Below are positions 57,769 through 64,000 of a stretch of 64,000 nt of DNA, in pieces (within the stretch, counting starts at the first letter, position 1; each line of letters begins with the position of its first letter). The notes beneath the pieces are model-generated. The model saw only the letters and a list, made by a program, of their open reading frames with translations, had not been told where the DNA came from and did not search any database. The position numbers and the translations under genes were made by a program. The DNA comes from JAJTFA01 sp051715425 (GTDB taxonomy: Bacteria; Bacteroidota; Bacteroidia; UKL13-3), in the NCBI GenBank assembly GCA_051715425.1, contig JBPXJS010000044.1, positions 1 through 64,000 of the forward strand, in the 5' to 3' direction.

Positions 57769-59832
57769 ATGAACTTAAAAACAATGATCATGCTTTCAGC
57801 CATGGGTACGGGTACAATCATGTACAGTTGCAAAAGCGACAATAAATCCGGTAAGGCCGAAGGAGGCCACGATCAGTTTGAAGTGGAATGCGATCGGTTT
57901 GCCGATTTGCAGGTATTGCGATACCAGATTCCGGGATTTGAGGAATTAACTCCTCAGCAAAAGGAGCTTGCTTATTACCTCTATGAGGCAGCCAATGCCG
58001 GCAGAGATATTATTTATGATCAAAAATACAAACACAACCTGGCCATACGCAAAACATTGGAAGTTGTATTACAAACGTATAAAGGAGATAAAAACTCCGA
58101 AGACTGGAAGAAGCTGGAAGTGTATGCCAAAAGGGTATTTTTTTCAAACGGTATTCACCACCACTACAGCAATATGAAATTTGTACCTGAATGCAGTTTT
58201 GAGTATTTCAGCGAAGTGGTTAAAGGAGCAGATATGACCCAGTTGCCATTAAACGGAAAAACGGCTGATGAGTTTTTAACTGCTATGAAACCCGTTATGT
58301 TTGATCCCAAAGTGGATGCAAAAATTGTAGACCTGGCTTCAGGAATTGATAATATTAAAGCATCAGCCAATAACTTTTACGAAGGTGTAACACAGGCAGA
58401 GGTAGAAGCCTATTATGCCGGTAAAATTAATAAAGATGATGCACAACCTGTTTCCTGGGGCTTAAACTCCAAAATGATGAAGGAGAACGGAAAAGTGGTG
58501 GAGAAGGTTTGGAAAATGGGTGGCATGTACGGTGCAGCTATAGAAAAAATTGTTTACTGGTTGGAGAAAGCGGTAAATGTAGCTGAGAACGAAGCACAGA
58601 AAAAAGCCATAACCCTGCTTATTGAATACTACAAAACAGGTGATCTTAAAAAATGGGATGAGTATAATATTGCCTGGGTAAACGATACGGAAAGTCGCCT
58701 GGATGTGGTTAACGGATTTATTGAAGTATATGGTGATGCCATAGGTAAACGTGCATCGTTTGAGTCGGTGGTTTCTATGAAAGATATGGAAGCAACAAAA
58801 AGGATTGCCACTATAGCTTCGAATGCACAATGGTTTGAAGATAATTCTCCATTAATGCCAGAGCACAAAAAGAAAGAAGTAAAAGGAATAACCGCTAAAG
58901 TTATTACTGTTATTCAGGAGGCCGGAGATGCCGCTCCTTCTACACCAATAGGAATCAATCTTCCAAACGCAAACTGGATTCGCCAGCAACATGGTTCAAA
59001 ATCTGTTTCTTTGGGTAATGTGGTACATTCCTATAATGTAGTGGGTGCAAAAAGTCCAATGATGCAGGAGTTTGCTTTAACAGCAGAAGAAATTGAACGT
59101 AATAAAAAATATGGTTCATTAGCAGGTGATCTGCATACAGATATGCATGAGGTAATTGGTCATGCTTCAGGCCAGATTAATAAAGGTGTTGGGGATCCCG
59201 ACCAAACATTAAAAAACTATGCAAGCACATTGGAAGAAGCAAGAGCTGATTTGGTGGCCCTGTATTATATCTTCGATAAAAAGTTGGTGGAAATGGGTGT
59301 AATGCCTGATCTGGAAGTGGGTAAATGCGAGTATGACGGTTATATCCGCAATGGCTTAATTACCCAATTAACGCGTATTCAACTGGGAGAAAATCTGGAA
59401 GAGGCGCATATGCGCAACCGCCAGTTGGTGGCCGCCTGGGCATTTGAAAAAGGAAAAGCCGACAATGTGATTGAATGGGTGAAAAAAGATGGAAAAACAT
59501 ATGTGAAAGTAAACAACTACGAAAAACTCAGGGAGTTGTTTGGCCAGTTATTGCGCGAAATTCAACGCATCAAATCTGAAGGTGATTATAAAGCTGCTAC
59601 CGCTTTGGTGGAAGGCTACGGGGTAAAGGTAGATCAAACATTATTGAAAGAGGTACGTGATCGTTTTGAGAAACTGAATGTGGCGCCATACAAAGGGTTT
59701 ATTCAACCAAAATTGGTTCCGGTAATGAGCGGAGATAAAATTTCGGATGTAAAAGTAGAGTACCCGAATAATTTTATGCAAAACCAACTGGAATTGGGCA
59801 AACAATACGGATTTTTACCTGCTTACAACTAA
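57769..59832 (+). CDS. Dipeptidyl-peptidase III-like lipoprotein (M49)
   Basis: The protein is 687 aa from the ATG at 57769; the upstream in-frame ATG (57667) would hide the lipoprotein signal (MNLKTMIMLSAMGTGTIMYS, then Cys). The M49 zinc motifs are HEVIGH (460-465) and EEARAD (489-494), together with NLPNANWIRQQHGSKSVSLG. It would release dipeptides from oligopeptides in the periplasm or at a membrane. Length fits the family. Confidence 0.93.
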   Translation: MNLKTMIMLSAMGTGTIMYSCKSDNKSGKAEGGHDQFEVECDRFADLQVLRYQIPGFEELTPQQKELAYYLYEAANAGRDIIYDQKYKHNLAIRKTLEVVLQTYKGDKNSEDWKKLEVYAKRVFFSNGIHHHYSNMKFVPECSFEYFSEVVKGADMTQLPLNGKTADEFLTAMKPVMFDPKVDAKIVDLASGIDNIKASANNFYEGVTQAEVEAYYAGKINKDDAQPVSWGLNSKMMKENGKVVEKVWKMGGMYGAAIEKIVYWLEKAVNVAENEAQKKAITLLIEYYKTGDLKKWDEYNIAWVNDTESRLDVVNGFIEVYGDAIGKRASFESVVSMKDMEATKRIATIASNAQWFEDNSPLMPEHKKKEVKGITAKVITVIQEAGDAAPSTPIGINLPNANWIRQQHGSKSVSLGNVVHSYNVVGAKSPMMQEFALTAEEIERNKKYGSLAGDLHTDMHEVIGHASGQINKGVGDPDQTLKNYASTLEEARADLVALYYIFDKKLVEMGVMPDLEVGKCEYDGYIRNGLITQLTRIQLGENLEEAHMRNRQLVAAWAFEKGKADNVIEWVKKDGKTYVKVNNYEKLRELFGQLLREIQRIKSEGDYKAATALVEGYGVKVDQTLLKEVRDRFEKLNVAPYKGFIQPKLVPVMSGDKISDVKVEYPNNFMQNQLELGKQYGFLPAYN

Positions 59833-59847
59833 GCTAGAAACACATAT

Positions 59848-59884
59848 AAAAAGGAGCTGCAGGAAATTGTAGCTCCTTTTTTTT
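59848..59884 (+). terminator. Terminator after the M49 gene
   Basis: AAAAGGAGCTGCA pairs with TTGTAGCTCCTTTT around a short loop, followed by a run of T. Confidence 0.9.
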
Positions 59885-59908
59885 GTATATTGCGTGAAAG
59901 GTATTAGT

Positions 59909-60502
59909 ATGAAAAAAGTTATTGTTTTTGGAGTACTCCTGTTTTTGGCAGGGAGTATACATGCACAGAAATTTGTTTTGGGATTAAAGGCGGGTGTAAA
60001 CCGTGGTTCAATGTCTACCAAAATTTCAGGAATTAGTGAGGAAGCCAATTATGGATTTGTAGCGGGTGTGTATACCCGTGTTGGCATTCTTGGTTTTTTT
60101 GCACAACCGGAGTTTCAGTTTAACCAGCGCAGGGGAACATTAACAAGTACCGGATTCGAATCTAACCAAACCCTTTCCTATATAGATGTGCCTTTACTGG
60201 TAGGAAAAAAGTTTCTTAAAATTACCAGGTTTTATGCAGGGCCTAATCTGCAGTTTTTGATGAATGCCTCCCAAAGCGGAGATAGCGACCCTAATTTTAA
60301 TAAATCAAATTTTAACAATTTTGCCGTTGGTGGTATACTTGGTTGTGGCGTTGATATATTAAAGGTTTCAGTTGATCTGAGGTACGATTTCAGTATTTCC
60401 AATTTGGGAAAAGAAATTACCGTTGGTGGCCAGAATTTGGATTACAGCACACGTGCAGGAATGTGGCAGCTCACAGTTGGCTATAAATTGCTTGACCTTT
60501 GA
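59909..60502 (+). CDS. PorT-like outer-membrane beta-barrel protein
   Basis: The protein is 197 aa from the ATG at 59909, giving a clean signal peptide (MKKVIVFGVLLFLAGSIHAQ). Features: FVLGLKAGVNRGSMST, FAQPEFQFNQRRGTL, SYIDVPLLVGKKFLK, FYAGPNLQFLMNA, the pattern of the Bacteroidota PorT/outer-membrane barrel family. It overlaps the convergent Wzz-like gene by 22 nt. Confidence 0.88.
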   Translation: MKKVIVFGVLLFLAGSIHAQKFVLGLKAGVNRGSMSTKISGISEEANYGFVAGVYTRVGILGFFAQPEFQFNQRRGTLTSTGFESNQTLSYIDVPLLVGKKFLKITRFYAGPNLQFLMNASQSGDSDPNFNKSNFNNFAVGGILGCGVDILKVSVDLRYDFSISNLGKEITVGGQNLDYSTRAGMWQLTVGYKLLDL

Positions 60503-61362
60503 TAGGTTTTGTAATTCATGGTTATAATCACTACCAAACCAACAAAACCACAAATAAGCAGCATATATTTTAATCTGGGGAAATATGGTTTAGATGTTGG
60601 TGGCGAAGAGCTTAACAGTTCAAAGTTATCCAGATAGTTTTCATCCCAGGTTAATCCCATTTTTTGTCGGTAAAGGCTCAATTCTTTTTCGTAAAGCACC
60701 ACCGGATTAATAGGCTCTCCGTATACAAATCCACCACCGTTTCTTGGAACCATATTGTTGGATAATACCCTTGTGATGCTGTCAATTTCACTCAGTTCGG
60801 AATTAATTTTGTTTTTAAAATCGGCCAGTTGTGTGGTGCGCAATGCCTTCACTTTACTATAGTGAGGCGAGCTTTCAAGAAAACGCAATACACTTTTTGA
60901 TATCGAATCGAAATTTGCCGGATGGGTTAGCCTGATTTCGATACTCGCCATATCTACCGTATCAGCAGAGCGTTGTTTTTTAATGGGTAAAACAGATATT
61001 TTTTTAATGCTTTGGGCCAACTCTTCAGGAATATTCAATGAAGATGCAAGGTATCCGGCATCATTATCTTTTGCAGCCAGATAAAGGCTATGTATATCAT
61101 TTAAAAAGGTGAGATCATTTTTATCGGTTGGTTTAATCAGAAAGGTGCCTTCGTAAGTTTTGGGAAGTATCAGTTGCAGTAAAATTGCGGCACCAGCACA
61201 TATGGCCATGATGAGAACAAACCTGACAGGCTTAAGAAATAAGAGTTTTACAGGAAACAGCAGTTTAAAACAGGCACGTTTACCTATGCGGTAAAGTTTG
61301 GCTGCAAATTCCTCAATATCCAGTTCATCATCACTTATCCTTGGTGGTTGGTTACCGTTCAT
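60481..61362 (-). CDS. Wzz-like chain-length determinant protein
   Basis: The protein is 293 aa. Membrane helix 1 (FVLIMAICAGAAILLQLIL, about 48-68) is followed by a periplasmic domain with KTYEGTFLIKPTDKNDLTFL and helix 2 (YMLLICGFVGLVVIITMNY, near the C-terminus), the Wzz topology. It lies next to Wzx- and Wzy-like genes but in the opposite orientation. No tyrosine kinase domain is attached. Confidence 0.78.
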   Translation of the reverse strand: MNGNQPPRISDDELDIEEFAAKLYRIGKRACFKLLFPVKLLFLKPVRFVLIMAICAGAAILLQLILPKTYEGTFLIKPTDKNDLTFLNDIHSLYLAAKDNDAGYLASSLNIPEELAQSIKKISVLPIKKQRSADTVDMASIEIRLTHPANFDSISKSVLRFLESSPHYSKVKALRTTQLADFKNKINSELSEIDSITRVLSNNMVPRNGGGFVYGEPINPVVLYEKELSLYRQKMGLTWDENYLDNFELLSSSPPTSKPYFPRLKYMLLICGFVGLVVIITMNYKTYQRSSNL

Positions 61363-61416
61363 ATCGCTTTGTATTTATGCGAATCTATAAAAAAATGCAT
61401 AAAGCGAAAGGAATAC

Positions 61417-61424
61417 TATATTTG
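61417..61424 (+). promoter_or_regulatory. -7 box next to flippase start
   Basis: TATATTTG ends 5 nt before the TTG at 61430. No -33 is visible. Same geometry as at the other leaderless candidates. Confidence 0.45.
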
Positions 61425-61429
61425 TTCTG

Positions 61430-62908
61430 TTGGCAACATTACCCTTGTTTAAAAATCTGTCGGGAAACAAACAGCTCATTAGAAATACGTTATGGAGTTC
61501 TCTTGATTTGGGTTTGTATCCGCTGCTGATGCTTATTGCAACGCCTGTTTTTATTACCAACCTGGGTATAGAGCAGTATGGTATCTGGATGCTTATCAAT
61601 ACCATTATTCAAACCATGAATGTGCTGAACCTTGGAATAGGGGATAGCACCATCAGGCTGGTATCGGTGTTTCATGCCCGTGCTGATCAGGCTGCTGTTT
61701 ACCGCACGGTAAACCAGAATCTCTCTATTGCCATGTTATTGGTAATGATGCTGGCATTTGCCGGTTTATTGCTTGGCCGACCCATTATTTTAAACCTGTT
61801 TAATATTCCTGAAACCCTCTTATCCGTTACCTCAGGCATTATTTTTTTAGGGGCAATTTCTGCCGGTTTAAAATTTACAGAATTGGTAATAGCAGGTGTT
61901 TTTAAAGGATTTGAAAGGTTTGATTATTCTGCCAGACTTTCGCTCCTCTCCAGAAATAGTGTGGTGTTGGTAAATATTGCTGTTGTTTTGCTTACCCAAA
62001 ACCTGCTATATGTTTTTGTTGCCACGGTGGCCGTAAACCTGATTAATCTGGTGGTGCAGTTTGTTACCCTTAAAAAATTTCTTTCCGGGTATTATTTTTC
62101 ACTAACCATAAAGCTTAAAGAGATCTATACGGAGTGGATAACCTATCATTTCTGGTATTGGTTGCAATCAGTGATTGCATTGCTTGGTTTTTTAAGCGAT
62201 CGCATCATTATCGGATACCTCGCTGATCTGAAAACGGTAGGGTATTACTCCATTGCAGCATTGATAGGAAGTCAGATACATAACGTGTTGCTGGCTTTCG
62301 GTGGTTTTGTTTTTCCAAAACTTGCCTCTTACCATGAAGTAAAAAAGGACATTTCAAATGTGTACAAACGCTCCCGTATGATGATTGCCGGGCTTGGATG
62401 GGCGATTATACTTACCCTTCTTTTAGGTGGAGATATCTTGTTTAAATTATGGCTTGGTGATGCTGTATACCTTGAATCAATTGGTTATATCAAACTTTAT
62501 CTTGCATTTAGTGCGGTAATCCTGCTTATTATTATTCCGTTCCATTTTATTAATGCAAGTACCAATGTAAAACTCAATTCCCTGTTCGAGTTTTTATTAC
62601 GCGGCACCCACGTGGTTGCCATGCTTTTGGCTTATAGCTATGGCGGCATGACTGGATTATTGCTGGCACTAATTTGTACCACTATTATCCATATTCCTTT
62701 TCAGTATTATTTATTTAATAAACAAATATTGGGTGGGCAAAACGTGGGCGAAGCATTTTTACCATTATTGCCTGCCCTGGCTATTGTTGGGTTAGCTGTT
62801 ACAACTATTTTATGGTTAAAAATGGTATTCCTGTTTGTTTTTATTATGTTGTTCTGGAAAATTTACGTCACAGGTATTCAATTTAACAATGTCGGAAAGG
62901 CCCGGTAA
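61430..62908 (+). CDS. Polysaccharide flippase (Wzx-like, MATE/PST family)
   Basis: The protein is 492 aa with about 12-14 membrane helices. The start is TTG at 61430; the N-terminus LFKNLSGNKQLIRNTLWSSL runs into the first helix. Family traits: VFITNLGIEQYGIWMLINTI, GFLSDRIIIGYLADLKTVGY and HFINASTNVKLNSLFEFLLR. It would move lipid-linked repeat units across the inner membrane. It overlaps the next gene by 20 nt. Confidence 0.88.
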   Translation: MATLPLFKNLSGNKQLIRNTLWSSLDLGLYPLLMLIATPVFITNLGIEQYGIWMLINTIIQTMNVLNLGIGDSTIRLVSVFHARADQAAVYRTVNQNLSIAMLLVMMLAFAGLLLGRPIILNLFNIPETLLSVTSGIIFLGAISAGLKFTELVIAGVFKGFERFDYSARLSLLSRNSVVLVNIAVVLLTQNLLYVFVATVAVNLINLVVQFVTLKKFLSGYYFSLTIKLKEIYTEWITYHFWYWLQSVIALLGFLSDRIIIGYLADLKTVGYYSIAALIGSQIHNVLLAFGGFVFPKLASYHEVKKDISNVYKRSRMMIAGLGWAIILTLLLGGDILFKLWLGDAVYLESIGYIKLYLAFSAVILLIIIPFHFINASTNVKLNSLFEFLLRGTHVVAMLLAYSYGGMTGLLLALICTTIIHIPFQYYLFNKQILGGQNVGEAFLPLLPALAIVGLAVTTILWLKMVFLFVFIMLFWKIYVTGIQFNNVGKAR

Positions 62909-64000
62909 ATTCAGTATAAATAAGTACCAGGTAATAGCTTACCTGTACTTCTTTTTTAACAGTGCAGGGCTGGCTGGCGGGTTATTGTATACCAACCTGC
63001 TTACTCCCTTTTTTTATTTGTGGTTGTTGTTTAAAAAAAAGCAACCCGTTTTGCTTCCTTTTTTGGCCATCCTTATCCCTTTTGATCTGGTGCATCTCTA
63101 TAACGGAGTTGACCTTAAAACTTTCCTTGTATCAAACGGGCTTTTTATAAGTACCTATATTTTTGTTGTTAGCTTCAGCTATTTTATCCGTTACTACGCT
63201 CAACCGGAAGTTATCTTCAGAAAACTGTTGGTTGCCAATTTTATATTTACCATAGTAGCCTGTATTGTTTATTTTACGCCTTACCGTCCGCTTTTATGGT
63301 ATATGAATAAATTTACCCAATCGGTAGAAGGATTTTACAGGCTTTCGCTGTTAACTTTTGAAGCATCATACTACTCCCTTTTGTTTGCGCCCATTGCTAT
63401 TTATTATTTATTAAAAGTAATGTTTAAGCAAAACACCACACCTGCTATTTATATCCTGGTGTTGGTATTGGTTCCCCTGCTGCTGTCATTATCAATGGGT
63501 GTGATAGGTGCCATGGTCATCAGCTTTGCATCGTTGTATGTTCTTTATTTTAAAAAGCTGTTTTACAGAAAAAGTTTTTTTTATGCGCTGTTTATATCGG
63601 TAAGTGTCGTGATAGCCGGCTTTATCATTCTGGCTGTTTTTTTTCCGGAGAATCCGGTTTTTATCAGGTTGTATAATATTTTTTATGGAATAGATACCTC
63701 AACCAAAGGCCGCACATCCGATTCCTTTATGCTGGCCGGAATGGTGGCCAATGAAAAGAGCATCTGGTTTGGTGCCGGATTGGGTCAGGTGAAAGTGCTG
63801 GCTTATATTATTGTGCAGAAATACTTTAATTATTGGGGGGAACTGGAAGTGGTAAGAATTCCGAATGCAGTAGCTGAAACCTATGCCATATTTGGAATTT
63901 TTGGATTGCTTATTCGTTTTGGAACCATCTTTTATCTGTTTTTTAAAACAAAGGTATTGGGCAATTATTACTGCACAGCATTATTTGTTTTTGTATTTGT
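62889..64000 (+). CDS. O-antigen/exopolysaccharide polymerase (Wzy-like), 5' part
   Basis: The ATG is inside the flippase end, and the frame stays open to the window edge (about 370 codons). It starts MSERPGKFSINKYQVIAYLY and has many hydrophobic helices (GLFISTYIFVVSFSYFI, LLVANFIFTIVACIVYF). The stretch KGRTSDSFMLAGMVANEKSI followed by WFGAGLGQ resembles the periplasmic loop of Wzy/O-antigen ligase proteins. Read directly, since it is cut by the window. Confidence 0.8.
   Translation, partial: MSERPGKFSINKYQVIAYLYFFFNSAGLAGGLLYTNLLTPFFYLWLLFKKKQPVLLPFLAILIPFDLVHLYNGVDLKTFLVSNGLFISTYIFVVSFSYFIRYYAQPEVIFRKLLVANFIFTIVACIVYFTPYRPLLWYMNKFTQSVEGFYRLSLLTFEASYYSLLFAPIAIYYLLKVMFKQNTTPAIYILVLVLVPLLLSLSMGVIGAMVISFASLYVLYFKKLFYRKSFFYALFISVSVVIAGFIILAVFFPENPVFIRLYNIFYGIDTSTKGRTSDSFMLAGMVANEKSIWFGAGLGQVKVLAYIIVQKYFNYWGELEVVRIPNAVAETYAIFGIFGLLIRFGTIFYLFFKTKVLGNYYCTALFVFVF

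Overview
The window is a chromosomal segment of a Bacteroidota bacterium, probably an environmental Chitinophagales- or Sphingobacteriales-like lineage (the order is inference). Supporting signs are type IX secretion C-terminal domains, a CarboxypepD_reg TonB receptor, LytTR signalling, AT-rich DNA and many TAnnTTTG -7 boxes.

Layout. 1-720 is the 3' end of a T9SS cargo gene. 818-1396 is a DUF3109 protein. 1457-18551 is one minus-strand ribosomal superoperon (str, S10, spc and alpha clusters joined): rpsL-rpsG-fusA-rpsJ-rplC-D-W-B-rpsS-rplV-rpsC-rplP-rpmC-rpsQ-rplN-X-E-rpsN-rpsH-rplF-R-rpsE-rpmD-rplO-secY-infA-rpmJ-rpsM-K-D-rpoA-rplQ. It has a promoter before rpsL and a second one before infA. 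The short genes rpmJ and rpmD are placed here by direct reading. 18820-32186 is housekeeping and cell-surface genes: a delta-60 T9SS protein, MiaE, an outer-membrane barrel, QueG, an SRPBCC protein, a metallopeptidase, Ssb, RecQ, DprA, PhoA and a GH25 lysozyme. 32475-33018 is a tandem array of five tRNA-Met(CAT)-type units. Only the second is intact; in the others a short GC hairpin replaces the 3' half of the anticodon arm. 33156-37483 holds a TonB-dependent receptor next to a LytS/LytT pair.

37.9-45.7 kb is an accessory island. Unrelated minus-strand genes (beta-lactamase fold, methyltransferase, propeller lipoprotein, an unknown, a YaaC-like protein) are separated by related non-coding repeats. 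It also holds a broken XRE regulator, a small membrane protein, a phospholipase-D protein with a defence-like N-terminal domain, and an antitoxin whose ParE-like toxin survives only as a C-terminal stub. This is the most promising place for an undescribed system.

46.0-60.5 kb holds tandem DUF2279 paralogues, a membrane/TPR protein, a class III polyhydroxyalkanoate locus (phaJ-like hydratase, phaE, phaC), a Crp/Fnr regulator, M61 and M49 peptidases and outer-membrane barrels. From 60.5 kb a surface-polysaccharide locus begins (Wzz-like, Wzx-like, Wzy-like) and runs off the window.

Seven genes, one of them with an imperfect box, carry the TAnnTTTG box only 4-6 nt before the start codon, which suggests leaderless mRNAs. 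All product names come from reading motifs by eye; no database search was possible.
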